Positions 35,319 through 47,776 of a stretch of DNA of 64,000 bases are shown in pieces (the stretch's first letter is position 1; every line of letters begins with the position of its first letter). Source of the stretch: Aquilaria yunnanensis (Eukaryota; Streptophyta; Magnoliopsida; Malvales; Thymelaeaceae); contig CM077597.1 of NCBI GenBank assembly GCA_039654915.1, forward strand, positions 77,812,001 to 77,876,000. The letters are read 5' to 3'. Below the pieces are notes generated by a model. It had not been told where the DNA came from. It searched no databases and was given only the letters and a program-made list of their open reading frames with translations. The position numbers and the translations under genes are program-made.

Positions 35319-36549
35319 CATTACTAAAAAATTTTCAATTCTTGACAGGCATCTTTCCGATGGCTTATTGGCGTCAGAAATTTCTAATGGATAGCCGTCA
35401 GAAACCATCTGGTGAAACTTTCTGATGGCTAGCTATCAGATATTTTCTGGCGAACTTTTCTCCACCCAAAATTGTTTGCGAAATTTTTTAAATTTAATTT
35501 TTTTGACAGCTAATTTTTTGTGACATTCTCGTCTTGTGAAAGAAAAGTTTACTCAAAATTGGCCCCCAAAATAAAATAAAATTTTCTGATGCTCAATTTT
35601 CAACTGCTATCCATTAGAAATTAAAAAATTTTTCCTCTGAATTATCCCGCTAAAAATTTTAATTTTTCCTTTTAAATTTAATTTTTCCCTTTTCTTCCAC
35701 TGTTGTAAATCCATCATCTTCTATTAAAACCTCATTTTTTTCTCTCCTATCTTTCACCCATCTTTCATCTCTTTCTTATAAAATTTTCTTCTCATCTTCC
35801 TTCTTCTTCTTCTTCTTCTTCTTCTTCCTCCTCCTCCTCCTCCTCTTCCGTTATCCATTTCTTCCTTATCATTACCTTTTTCTATTTATTATTTTTATTT
35901 CTTCTTTCTCTTTATTTCTTCTTCTTCTTCTTCTTCTTCTTCTTCTTCTTCTTTGTCCTCCTCCTCCTCTCTCCCTTTTCTCGCCATTTAATACTTCTTT
36001 GTTTTATTTTTCTTTTTCTTCCTTCCTATCTTTCTCACCAATTTTATGCCCTAGGGATGGTTTAAGTGTAACCCATATAGACTTCGGAACTAGACAACAC
36101 ATTTATGGGACTTAGAGGCTATGTGTGTAATTAGTTTCATGAAGAAAAAAAAGAACTAAAAACTGATTGTTTGAGTCCAAAACTTCTAGCACCTTGCAAA
36201 TTGGAGACAAAGATTTGAATTTGGCCATTTAATGGACTACCATTTGCAACCTCAAAAAAAAAAAATTTTTTTGGAAAAATATTTCCGACGTATGGCTATT
36301 CATCGAAAATCCGTACGGCAACCATTGGATTTTCAAACAGATGGCAATCATCAGATTTTCTAACGGTTGCCGTTCATTGGATTTTCTGACGGTCATTATC
36401 TGTCAGATTTTTTGGTAGTTGCTGTCGTGAACCTTTTTCCTACATATTAGAACCTAACAAACATGTTTATGATAGCTATCTACCAAAAACAGCATTTTTC
36501 GATGACTAATCGTCAAAAATTTCCGTCAGAAATCACCACTTTTCTAGTG
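35319..36549. mobile_element. CACTA-like non-autonomous element
   Basis: The right end, read as reverse complement, starts CACTAGAAAAGTGGTGATTT and the left end starts CATTACTAAAAAATTTTCAA. Both ends are lined with repeats of TTTCTGACGG / CCGTCAGAAA, the subterminal motif pattern of CACTA elements. The interior holds CTT/CTC microsatellites (about 35798-35845 and 35920-35955) and no transposase. Flanking triplets (TGT and GTA) do not match, so the exact ends are uncertain. Confidence 0.55.
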
Positions 36550-37119
36550 GTATCTAAGGACAAGATTGTGTATACTCTAGGTTGACATCAAACATTTTGG
36601 TAACAGAAAGGTAGTGGGTCTTTACATTGTGAAAGAAGAGTGTCAAGAGTTTGGATTCTTGTGCGAATAGTCAAAGAAGCAAGGTTACCAATACTACCGA
36701 TGTCTTTTTTTATGGTTGTGATGAAATAACATTGGGTATTCTAGAGAATCTTGACAAGACTAATGAGCAAAAGAAGAGTCAAGAGAAGTTTGAATCATGG
36801 CCTAAAGGTTCAACATTAAAAGGGGAATTCAAAAGATCAGAAAGGGGGCACTAAAGACTAGACTTTTATTGTATTTTTCCTTTTAAGGTCTTGGATGTAG
36901 TGATTTGTTGGGGCTCAAGCTTGTAATTTTTTGGTGTTGGTGTTTGCATTGTCCAAGGTTAAGGGTGAACTTTTAAGGACTTTGGATCCTAGGGGCTTAA
37001 TGTAGTTTTGTTTTATGTTTTGTGGGAGTTTGTTGGCGTGATATGTTCTAATATCTTTTTAGAACTAGAATTTTGTATTCTATTTATTTTAATAAAATTT
37101 TGCTTTGATATTAAAAAAA
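36550..37119 (+). other. Possible transcribed element remnant, right part, with poly-A end
   Basis: A short lysine-rich open stretch (36651-36854, ends KGEFKRSERGH) is followed by T/G-rich sequence, an AATAAA signal near 37090 and an A-run at 37112-37119. This looks like the 3' end of a retroposed transcript or LINE. The family is not recognised. Confidence 0.3.
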
Positions 37120-38402
37120 ATAACATCAGTAATTATGATTAACGACTGACTGATGAAATTAAAGAAATGGGGTATAAGCGTATATTCCAAACATTAGATA
37201 ACAAATGTAATATCATATAAAGTTCAAGGTAACTATAAACACTCAAAAAAATGTGTCCCATAGTTATCCTTTAACTACTGGGTGGTTCCTCAAGACCAGA
37301 ATGCTAGCTTTTAAAGGAAATGTACTTTGATATGTCATAACTTATGTGATGTTGAAGGGTTGTCTTCCCTAGTTTAATTTCGTAATTTCCTACTATTTGC
37401 TTTCACAAATAAAGAAAACGTTTCAGTTGATGTTTGGAAAGTCATAGAATATTCTACCAATATTATTTTCATAACCAATGGATGAAAGTTATCAATTGCG
37501 CCCCGTCGTTGATGTGAATATTAATTCTTGCAAGAAGAACCAAGCAACGAATTTGGCTTCGAACTCTGGTTAGTTATCTTCCTTTTTTGGTTCTGTTATT
37601 TTTCTTGACTTTTTCCTTTTTTTTTTTAACAAACTTTCTTTTTTTAAACAAACTGCTCTGACGCCCTCCAATTTGATGATGCTTCACGCATCCTTTATGG
37701 CCATGCACAGAATTTTTTTATTCAGAAGAATACTTTATAAGTAGATAAGGGAAGGGATATTAGTATCTAATTAAGTGAAGGAGAACATCAGCTTTTTCAT
37801 GATTTGGAGGATAACTGAACCAACTTTATGTAATATTTTTTGGGGATGAGTGTAGAGAGACCAAGTTTCTCGGAATAGTTTGGCAACCGAAAATTTGATT
37901 GCCCTCAAAATTTTACATTTCCCTTGTAGTATTTCAAATAATGAAAAGCGATTGTCTTCATAATTATCATTTAACAAAACGGTCTATTTATACTGTAGCA
38001 AGTGCTTCATTGACGTAAGTAAAAAACGTACTCATTTCTTTACACATGCCCTGGGTGCTTTGAGCTCCATGTTGCTTGGCAATATATATGCACAATCGGT
38101 ACACTATGCCCTGGTGCTTTTAGCTCGACGTTGCATGCAAATTAGGATTAGTCATAGTTTAAGTAATATTTTCTGTTAGCTTGTACCTCATCTGCTTATA
38201 TATGTTGTTGAGCAGAAATGATAGTTTTTGTTTATATTTTCAATTTTGATCAGGCTTTGTCAGTTTTTTTTTTAGGTAGGCCCCTAACCTATATATTGCA
38301 AGTGTCATTGGATTTTTTTGTTGTAATTGATAAGGTCCACCATCCGAGATGTTTCACCAAAGAGAAAGTGAGACCATATAAGATAACTAGGCCAAAGTGC
38401 AA
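37120..38402. other. Intergenic DNA with a short direct repeat
   Basis: No established gene. A short frame at 37488 (MDESYQLRPVVDVNINSCKK) ends at a GT-like junction and has no identifiable continuation. Near 38046-38085 and 38104-38140 an imperfect repeat occurs (ATGCCCTGGGTGCTTTGAGC against ATGCCCTGGTGCTTTTAGCT). Confidence 0.4.
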
Positions 38403-38410
38403 CATAAGCC

Positions 38411-38975
38411 CAGTGGCGGATTCATAATTTTAACAAAGGGAGGCCCGTGTATATATATATATATATAATTTTGGCATCTCTTTTTTCTTTCTTGGTCGAA
38501 TGACTAAAAAAATTTATAAACTATGAAAAAGATAAGTGAGATATTAATGTTATATAGAATGTAAGAGACAAAAATCTCATTTTAGCCCTTACATACATTT
38601 TTCACTTAGCTTATTAACTTTATCTTGTACCCAATTAGCTTTATAAATTTTTCTATATTTAAATTAGAAAAAAATAGTAAAGAAGTTCAAGGTATAAATA
38701 GAAAAATGTCTGAAAGTTAAAGGGCCAAATAAGATTTTTGTCATTATCCTAATTGTTAGCACAGAATAGAAACTGATCCCTTTTTTCAACTTTCTTGAGA
38801 TAAGATGGGCATATTATATTTTGTTTCAGCATATAGATATCATTAAAATTATGAGTGTTTATTAAAAAAATTAAAGGGGTCCAATTATTTAACTATATGC
38901 CTCTTATCAATAGTTTTCTAGAAATAAAAAAAAAAAAAACCATCGACCTTCATATTCTACATACATCCGCCAATG
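38411..38975. mobile_element. hAT-type MITE with 8-bp target duplication
   Basis: The element starts CAGTGGCGGAT and ends ATCCGCCAATG, 11-base inverted repeats with one mismatch. It is bounded on both sides by the same 8 bases, CATAAGCC (38403-38410 and 38976-38983). An 8-base duplication with CAGTGGCGGA-type ends fits the hAT superfamily. No coding capacity is visible; a TA-dinucleotide run lies at about 38448-38467. Confidence 0.85.
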
Positions 38976-40000
38976 CATAAGCCCACTCATTGAGATACCC
39001 CGAAAGACCCCAACAGGCGTAGGTCATCTTACAGTTCCTTTAGTTCGCAAGTAAAAGATTGGTTACATAGGAGAACAAGATAAGCATTTAAGGAGATCAG
39101 GCCAATACCCTGTACAAGTTAGGATTCAGTCTTGGCTCGATCACTTTACCATCTAAGGGGAACTTCTCTTTTAAAGTGGCTTTCCAATACCAGTTTGCTT
39201 CACACAGTTCAAAATCATATTGATTTAAGTGTTAGATAGTTTTCCCAAAACACACAACTAAATTGCTAGCCTTTAACCTTATCTTTGGTTGCAAGAATTA
39301 GAGAACTTAGTAGGTTCATTAACCAATCAACCTAATTAAACTACCAAAAGGGAAAAACTAAAAATTAGAAGCTTTGGCACAAGCATAATCAGGTGCATCC
39401 TTGTAGTGCTTTTTGTTAGGTAAAATCATCAGAAACCCCATAAGTTTGGTTGAAGTATAGTTTCCCCTTCTATATTAAAAAATGTATAATATCCTCTCTT
39501 ATGTATTTTGACACCACAAGTACATCTTTGCCATCCATTTACCATTTTAGATGTTAGAAGCCTATTAACAAATGAATAAAGTGTCAAATAGAAAACACTA
39601 GCAACTAAAAAAATGTCTAGCCAAACACATGACTAAATACGGTGTCTTTCTAGAGAAAACTTAATCATCTCTAGTAAATTGTTAATACTTAGTTGTCTGT
39701 TTTTGGTAAATGAATGCCATCGCTCAGCCTTTGGTGATTGCATATGTCCGTTAACTCGAATCCTTCCCCTGTAGCTCCTTTGTCACTTATAATCTCATTC
39801 CAAGGTAAATGAAGAATCGACCCTGATTGGTGATCATTATCTTCAATTTTTGATTTAGCTCTTCTTATTCAATCAATTTCTGAATAAAAAAAATGGTACT
39901 ATGACTAGGGAATAAGGTGCATTACCTGGTTTAAAGGCTGCTGTGAAGTAAGCTTTGTTTCATTCCTGTCCATGGATTTAGCCGTTGTTTTAATTAAAAA

Positions 40001-40162
40001 ATGTCTTCATGTTTTGGGGGCTTGAAATCATTTTGGAGAAGTGTGAAGGATTTGGAAGTGTCGGAGATAGATTTGGCGGAGAAGGATAAGAAGAGTTATA
40101 AGAAGGTTCAAGAGATTGTTAAAGGTTATGTAATTCTTCTTGTCAAATTGAAAACAAGATAA
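40001..40162 (+). other. Short open frame, possible first exon of an unknown or decayed gene
   Basis: ATG at 40001 opens 53 codons reading MSSCFGGLKSFWRSVKDLEV and continuing with a charged helix (EIDLAEKDKKSYKKVQEIVK), then TAA. Codon text up to VQEIVK is protein-like, and AAAG|GTTATG at about 40126 could be a splice donor. I do not recognise the family and cannot join it to later exons with confidence. Confidence 0.25.
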
Positions 40163-41407
40163 TCAAATAGGTATTGCTCTATTTCTTTGAATTTGATAAA
40201 GGTTATTTTTTGGTATTATCTCAGTGTAAATTCAGCTTCTTAGGAGAAAGAGGGAAGAAAAATTTTATTCCATTGAAGAAGTATGTTTGTACTTAAGGTG
40301 TGAACTATGTTTTCCTGGCCATTATCTCATGGCATCGGGTAGCTGAAGAAGTTGAAAATTGACCAGTGTAAGTTCTATTTGAGGAAGAAGTGGCAACTAA
40401 GGATACCATTATTCAGTGCATACAAGAGCATCTGGAGTAATTTGAATTAATCTCCTTTGCTACTGTTAGTGTGTTCACACCTACAATTTACATTAAGGTA
40501 AGGTCTTGGGTTCTAATTAACCTCCTGGAATTGACTACTATTTTTCAGTAGCTTGAATGGTTTGTATCTTGTTTATGATTTAGTAGTTGAGGGCTAAAAA
40601 GCAAGGGAGCCAAGTTTGGTAATTGTTTCCCAATTGAAACAAAAAATAGCTTATTGGGCCACAAAGCTGCCTAGTATGCTGATCTTTGCATTTTATTTTT
40701 CAAACCATAGATTTGATTTTTGGGAAATAAAAAGGCTTGATGCCTACAATCTACAATGTTGTGTAGGATGCAGCTGTTATATTTGTTAGTGATAAATATG
40801 TGCATTCTGTTGTGCTTCCCTGCTTGGACGTCATAGAAATTTCTGGAATCTTGATCTGTTAATTAGTTATTGCCTGGTAGGTCTAAGAGTGCTCTATGGG
40901 CGGGAATGGTACCTCATTTCTGTTTATGGGTGCACCTAAGACAGATTAATACCATTCTTTGTACGAATTATCCTAATCTCTATAGAATCGTCTAGACTTA
41001 CCGAGCCTCAGAATTTGAGACCTGGGATGATCATTTCCAATGTCTGTCAGGTGCATGCATCTTACATGTCTTTTTTTTTTTTCATTAACAGAATTGCCAA
41101 TGCAGTATTGATCACATAAAATAGGGACCTGTTAACCTATTTTTCATTAACAGATACGCCATCAACAAGTAAACAGGATTACTTAAACTCTTTCGATAAC
41201 ATATGTTAACCAAGCCACTTGTTTTGGTGAATACTCAAAATAGAATACACATCAGCAGCAATCTTTTATCTGTTCCCTCAATTCTATATTCTTCATTCTT
41301 TACCATTACTGATAAAGATTCACTATTACTTGAAATATTGCTACTGTAATCATTCTATCATCACTTAACAGTTATTGGTTGGTTCTTTGACTTGTTAGTT
41401 ACATTTG

Positions 41408-41440
<33 letters not shown>
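41408..41440. repeat. AT dinucleotide microsatellite
   Basis: An uninterrupted TA/AT run of about 16 units. Confidence 0.9.
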
Positions 41441-41444
<4 letters not shown>

Positions 41445-42668
41445 TTTGTTTCTTGATTGATTATTCCAAGCCAAAATGTACTCAATAAGAACTCAGTTGG
41501 TGGGCGTTGATGTCAAAACCTTCTAACTGCTAACTGCCTTTGTTGTTACTACAACATTGTGAAGTGTGATTCATTTCCTTGCCTTGCTTCCCTTTTTCAG
41601 CTTACTGCTAAATTACTTGGCAGATTTCTGATGTTGAAAGATCAAGTTAGTTTCAAGGCTATTTATTTTTCTGATTGGCACCAGATAGTTGATCTACCTG
41701 GTGATCTTAGCACTATAACTCTATCTATATGCTGGATTCCGATGCCCTACATTCAATTTGTGTAATAACTTGGTAGCATTGAATTTATCATAGTGTGAAT
41801 GCCAAAGGGTGTGATGGATATGTCTTGCTTAGCAGGGCAGGGGTTAGTGATTCATATAAAGACGGCACAAAAAAGATAAGTAAAATAAAGGGAGACCATG
41901 TTTAAAAGATTGCCTTGTTTGGATCTGCATAGACTTAGGTTTTCAGATATAACATTCCTGCAGGTCCAAGTGCCTAGCTGAACCTTTGTCTAGGTTGTAG
42001 CTTACAAGTTAAAGCCTTTGCATATAATATTGTCTCTAAAAAAAAAAAGGAAGAAAGCCCTCTTTGTATTTTCTTCTCTTTATACTGGTTTTATTAATGG
42101 GAAACTGTTACTTGATTTTGACTGGATGCCTTTTTCTTAGGTTATATATAGATTCTCTTTGTCTAATTTGCTGGATATGTCTATTCAAAGATGGTCAAAG
42201 TCTAATCAAAGATTAATGATAAATGGCGAAATGATTCTGGTTGAGCAACTAAAGAGGATTATAGGTCAAATATGTTATTGTGATTAGCGGATGATTTTAA
42301 TTGGTGAAGATAAATAGCACTATGTTGTATTCTGTAGATAAAGTGGTTGTGGTTTTTATAAAATCTATATTACAAAATTACCTTTGCCTTTTCTATAAAA
42401 TTTCACTTAATGTGTGAAAACTAGGGTTTGTGGTTCTTATTTTTTTGTAAATTTTTGTTGATATTTGTTTAACAACCTCCATCATTGTTGGTTTTGATCT
42501 ATTTGCCTAACTCTTCTCAATATTTGTTGTAGATTTTAGGCATTGATGCAGTAGGAATAGATGAAGTACTTATAGAGCTTTTGGAGAAGAATGTGCACTT
42601 ATGGAGCTTTGACTTTTAGTTTTACTTTTACTTCTTTGTATATGTATAGATGTGAGTTCTAAGGGCAT

Positions 42669-43235
42669 GACTACAACAACGAAAAAAAATCATATTTTTA
42701 TATCTAGAGTTTCTACATGCATGAACTTATTGCAATTTTTATTAATTAAAAATTTTCATTATTCAATATGAATTTTCTTGCAATTTTCATTGATGACAAT
42801 AATATAGTAGTTTGACCTCCTACTAAGAAATAAGTGGACAACGATAACATGTCAGGAGGGAAAATTAATATTTCAATTACTCTTTAGTAGCAGCGTTTTG
42901 TTACAAAAGTGTTGGGAAATTTCAACGTGACTTGTACATTGCCGATGTTTTTTCAATGCAAATGGTATTGAATGTAGTATATTAGTAGCATTTTACAGGC
43001 AAAAAAGCAACTAAACATAGTCATTTTACTAGCGTTTCTTGTCCAAAACATCACTAATAATTGTACTTTACCTACATCTTTAAAACGCAGGGAAAAATCT
43101 GAAGCTTTTACTAACGTGTTTCTAGGTTGCGTATTTTTGTGACATTTTGAAATTGTCAGAAAAGGTCTTCCTGTATTTAAAAAATGCCAGTAAAGGTTAA
43201 AAAAAATGTCACTAATGACCCCTTTTGTTGTAATG
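42669..43235. mobile_element. Small CACTA-like element
   Basis: The left text GACTACAACAACGAAAAAAA and the reverse complement of the right end CATTACAACAAAAGGGGTCA resemble CACTACAACAAAA termini. The interior carries AGCGTTTTG/ACTAGCGTTT and GACATTTT repeats in both orientations, the style of CACTA subterminal regions. It abuts the MITE at 43238. No matching target duplication is seen. Confidence 0.4.
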
Positions 43236-43237
43236 AT

Positions 43238-43600
43238 ACTCCTTCCATCTCATAATAATTGAAACATTTCTCTCAATACATAGATTAAGGTGAATGTAAT
43301 TTATGTTATTTTTTTTTTCAATTTTGCCCATGAAACTAAAATTTTTAAAAAAATCTTTTTAGATTTTGTGTAGTGAGAGTTTAAATAATGATTAAAAAAT
43401 AAAACTTTTTTTATTTTGTGCAGTGAGAGTTTAAATGAAGATTTAAAAAAATTTGTATTGGGTTTTTGTATTGTGAAAGTTTAAATGAGGGTAGTAATGT
43501 AAATTAGAAGTTGAAAACTTTCTAAAAAGAGAAATGTTTCATTATTTTTCGAACAGCCTAAAAAATAATGTATTTCATTCTTTTTGGGATGAAGGGAATA
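43238..43600. mobile_element. Stowaway-like MITE, copy 2
   Basis: It starts ACTCCTTCCATCTCATAATA and ends TTTTTGGGATGAAGGGAATA, an imperfect CTCCCTCCGTCCC-type inverted pair. It aligns with copy 1 (21899-22254) along its length and is uninterrupted, so it shows what the full copy 1 looked like. Confidence 0.6.
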
Positions 43601-46239
43601 ATTAAATAGGAGTACCTTTTATTAATAGTATGTCTAATATAAATTTATTATTATTATTACTATTATTAAACTGTCTTGGGTTTTGAAAGCTATTTGACCT
43701 TCTTTTCCATGATTACTCGTGGCTTAGTTTTTGATAAGAGAGTGTATAACATGTGTCCCGTTCCTTATGTCAACATATATTTATATTTGAATATTATTCT
43801 TTATAGTTTAAAATAGGTATGGACATATTAAATCTTGTTTCCTACTAAAATTAGATATATCCCCAAATTAGATAACAGATATTTATGAACATGATATATA
43901 AAAAAATGAGGAATATGTTTAAATAATGTGGGAAATATATACAAATAAAATTATAGAACTGTTATTAATATATTCAATTGCATATACTAGTTCAATCATC
44001 AATTCTAAAAACAGGTGTGAAACGTGACAAAACACACTTTTTGCCGGGACAAGAGATATGTGCAAATTGAATTATAGATATATCTAAATATAATATATAG
44101 AAATAAGCAAATACAATTAAAAAGAAAAAAAGTTAGATATATGTATAAAATCTTGGGAAGCCTATGCATAAAAAGAATCCTGAAAATTATTGTTAACATA
44201 TTCAATTGTAAGTATAACTTTAGTCATCCCGTATTGGCCAGTAAAATGGTAATCCTAAGGGACACCTACAGGTGAGAGCAGGGTTCAAGGAATTACGTCA
44301 CACTCTCCACAAAACAAGCACCAGGAAGTGGGCTAATTGTAGCCAAGGTCCTTCAGGGTTCATGTAGCAAACCCCTTCACTCCTTAGGTTTAAAATTGTT
44401 CACTCTCTTATAATAGATTGTATTCAATTTTGTGTACAAAAAATATATATATATAACTTTAGTCTATTAAATATCTTCATGCACATTATTTCATAGATCA
44501 TGCATGTAATATGTCTTATATATACATAAATTTATATTTATTTGAGCATATTATTTACATTTTCATATAATTTATGCACAAATTTATATTTTCATAAATG
44601 AAATGAAAATTAAGTTTTTCAAAAAATAAAAATGCTAATTAGTAGCAAAAAAATAGTCATATGTACAAATTAAATAATAGATATATGTAAACTTGATGTA
44701 CAAATAAGGTTAGAGATACGCACTAATCATATAAGATATATGTTCAAACAAGATCACAAAACCATTAGTAAATATCAAATGACAACTATTTCATTTTTTT
44801 TTTCTTCCTTATTTATTGTCATTTCATTTATTCCCCTTATAGATTTTTTTCTCTTTCTTCCATTAGGCCAAATTTTCATTTTTTTTAGATATATATAGAT
44901 ATAAATGAAAATATATATACACACACGTACAAACTTATAACCTTGTATGTACAAATGAATGAAATTGTGTACATAAATAATAATGTATACAATATTATTT
45001 ATACAAATGAGTTTATATTTTTTTACATATGTAATTAAATATTAATATGACTGCCTTTATGTATTTGTACATATTATACTTTGATACTTGAATAAAATTG
45101 TTCTTACACTAATCTTGAAAACTTGTCTCTAAATTATTTTTCCGTGCATATGGTTTTAAGACATTGTACATCTCACCTTTTGCATGTATACATATATATA
45201 TCTAAACAAACACTAGGGATTCATTTGGAAAAAGAAAAGATGAGGTACAGAAAAGACGTTTAGCACCCATTAGGGTTTTCCATGCTTCAACATCAACATC
45301 CCAGCCTTCCTAGGTCGCCCATCGATTGGACCTGATTTCGTTGCCACACTGCCCCTCTGGAAAGCTAGAATTGGTGGACGGCAAGAGATGGGAGATGCAC
45401 TTTAATTTGCTGTTTCACCCTTCGATTTCAATTCTATGGAACTGCAATTGAATTCAACAAATGGCAACTCGTTGAAGATGAGACTTGAGCTTGGTAGTGA
45501 ATACAAACATCATTGGAAATCAAACTAGACCTCCGCATGCGTTGACAAACGAAGAGAGATGATAGTAGGGACATGGAGGGAAGTTTTTAGTTTACTAAGG
45601 GCATATTTGATATTATACCCATAGGACGCACATGAGGTAAGACACATATCAAACATAAGGGGGATGACATAAAAGAGTTTTACTAATAGGATAGAAAGGG
45701 GTTTAAAGATATATGGTTCGACCTCGAATGATGCAAGCAATGGAAGAGGAATGTTAGCATTGTTTGATGCCTCCACCACAAACGGGAGCTCTCTCTTAAG
45801 ATCGAATGCAAAAAGTCTTTAGGCGGCTAGGATTAGGTAATAGCTATTCTCATTATCATTTACTGGTTTTATTTGGTATTAGCATTAGCGATCAGTAATT
45901 AACATTAAAGTTTGAAAAAAGTTATCTGATGGTAGCTTTCAATTTTTAGTTTTAACGATTTAATCTTTATTATTAATAAATTACTAAAATCTCTGAGTTA
46001 AACCTAAAAAGTTTTTCCCAAACTAACCTTTTTTTTTTTTCATTATTTTGAAGTATAATACAAGGCGTTAAGACTTGCGGGAGCTTGATAGAAGCTGCTT
46101 GCTTTAATTTGCTAGCTAAAACTCAAGTTTTTAAGTTTGTTATTTGGCTGAGACAAAAATTCAAATACTATTATTAAATAACTTAAATGTAGTATTTGGT
46201 ATTATTATAAGAACATGCATTTATCAAGATTCTACAGCA
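43601..46239. other. AT-rich intergenic DNA, no gene seen
   Basis: No coding family is recognised. Many ATATAT words occur from 43750 to 45230. A frame on the minus strand at 45525-45779 has no resemblance to known proteins. Near 44230-44290 a TTGGCCAGT and a GGGTTCAAG about 50 bases apart look weakly like the A and B boxes of a tRNA-derived SINE. Confidence 0.4.
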
Positions 46240-46249
46240 GTTTAATAAC

Positions 46250-47766
46250 GGGTAAAATCCACCGGGGGTCACCTAGCTTATTTTTTTGTCCTAAACGGGT
46301 ATCTTACCTTCAAATTGTCCTACCGAGGTACCTTACCTCTTACCGCGTGTCCTGTTTAACTACTTTCCGTTAATTTCAGAGTTATATTTAACGAAAATTG
46401 CTTACGTGGCATAAAAAAATTAAAATAAATCATAAAATAACACCTATGGTCCTTTAATTTTTTTCTATCAACAATTCTAAACCCTAACATTTAAAATCTA
46501 ACATATCTCCTTCCTAAACCAAATGCACGCACGCATACCGCCGCGAGCCGCCTCCATCCTCCCTCCTCCCCTCTCCGGCTCCGTTTCCCTCCTCTCCGCC
46601 ACCCTCCTCTCCTCTCCTCCGTCTCTCCCTCCGCCACAATCTCTTGGTTCCTCTCCTCTCCTCTCCTCTCCGTCTCACTCCTTCCTCTCCTCTCCTCCGT
46701 CTCTCCCTCCGCCTCAATCTCTCTGTTCATCTTGCAGGAATCAATCGCTAAGCCCGTCATTGCTCAATTGTCCGATTGCCTACTTGATTTCGTCTGCCTT
46801 TGTTCCAATTCTCCGATTCCCGCCTGTAACCCCGACATTCCGATTCCCACCGAAGACCTCGAAATAAGAGCCACAGACGAATTCGTTCTCTTCGTTCTCT
46901 CAGTAAATCGCCTTATCTCCTTGGGCGCCGCCGCTCCTTGATCGGAGACTTTACCTACGCCCTAACCGCCGGCCACCTGGAATTGGAACCAAAATCATCA
47001 AGAAACCCAATCGTGATTGGAGCCACTGTCGTTTGTGGTGGGTCAACGAATGAAATGTGGGGCCGGCTTCTGCAGTGGGAGCCCAATCGTAGAACAGAGT
47101 GGTGCTCATCGCGAAAACCTCCGGAGAGAAGTCGCTCATCATCCAATCGTCCATTAATCTGCTGAAGAGAATGCGGCTTCTACAGCGAGAGCCCAATCAT
47201 CCACGATTCCACCGGAGAGAAGGCGCTCATCACGAACAAGAACGCCACAGAGAGCGGCGCTCATCGCTATCGGAGGAGGGGAGAGGGGCTCGCGATTGAT
47301 TCCTGCAAGATGAACAAAGAGATTGAGGCGGAGGGAGAGACGGAGGAGAAGAAAGGAAGGAGTGAGACGGAGAGAAGGGGAGAGGAGAGGAACCAAGAGA
47401 TTGTGGCGGAGGAAGAGACGAAGGAGAGAAGAGGAGGGTGGCGGAGAGGAGGGAAACGGAGGCGGAGAGGGGAGGAGGGAGGATGGAGGCGGCTCGTGGC
47501 GGTGTGCGTGCGTGCATTTGGTTTAGGAAGGAGATGAGTTAGATTTTAAATGTTAGGGTTTAGAATTGTTGATAGAAAAAAATTAAAGGACCATAAGTGT
47601 TATTTTATGATTTATTTTAATTTTTTTTATGCCACGTAAGCAATTTCCGTTAGATATAACTCTGAAATTAACGGAAAGTAGTTAAACAGGACACGTGACA
47701 ATTTGAAGGTAAGGTACCCGTTTAGGACAAAAAAATAAGCTAAGTGACCCCCGGTGGATTTTACCC
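46250..47766. mobile_element. Mutator-like element with long terminal inverted repeats
   Basis: Ends GGGTAAAATCCACC and GGTGGATTTTACCC are perfect inverted repeats, and the similarity extends over 46250-46748 and 47292-47766 (about 0.5 kb each). The same 10 bases, GTTTAATAAC, flank both sides (46240-46249 and 47767-47776). The left arm has about 25 bases more than the right, at a duplicated ACCTTACC..TACCG word. Between the arms lies about 0.55 kb of GC-richer DNA without a transposase. A 9-10 base duplication plus long inverted repeats marks a Mutator-like (possibly Pack-MULE) element. Confidence 0.85.
46749..47291 (+). other. GC-richer central cargo of the Mutator-like element
   Basis: This unique centre is markedly richer in GC than its flanks. 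One plus frame (46732-46941) reads KPVIAQLSDCLLDFVCLCSN and onward to RLISLGAAAP and looks protein-like; it also opens after a TTGCAG acceptor-like site at 46732. Two imperfect copies of a GAGAGCCCAATC...TCATC-type word occur (around 47075 and 47185). The cargo may come from a host gene, but I do not recognise it and it has no complete frame. Confidence 0.35.
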
Positions 47767-47776
47767 GTTTAATAAC

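Larger units (their letters stand above)
38984..42668. other. Long intergenic stretch, no established gene
   Basis: No recognisable protein family is found. A small frame at 40001-40162 is described separately. A pure AT dinucleotide run occupies about 41408-41440. Other short plausible coding bits (around 40380-40440 and 42535-42620) lie near splice-like sites on the plus strand and may be exons of a worn gene that I cannot assemble. Confidence 0.35.

Noticed and set aside
44225..44300. Possible tRNA-derived SINE (A-box and B-box-like words)
   Set aside because: Both boxes are weak matches, no target duplication or tail is clear, and only one copy is seen.
46491..47537. Several GC-rich open frames on both strands (Arg/Glu-rich or Ser/Pro-rich)
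   Set aside because: They lie in the inverted arms of the Mutator-like element and arise from CTCTCC/GGAGAG low-complexity sequence; the same frames appear mirrored in both arms.
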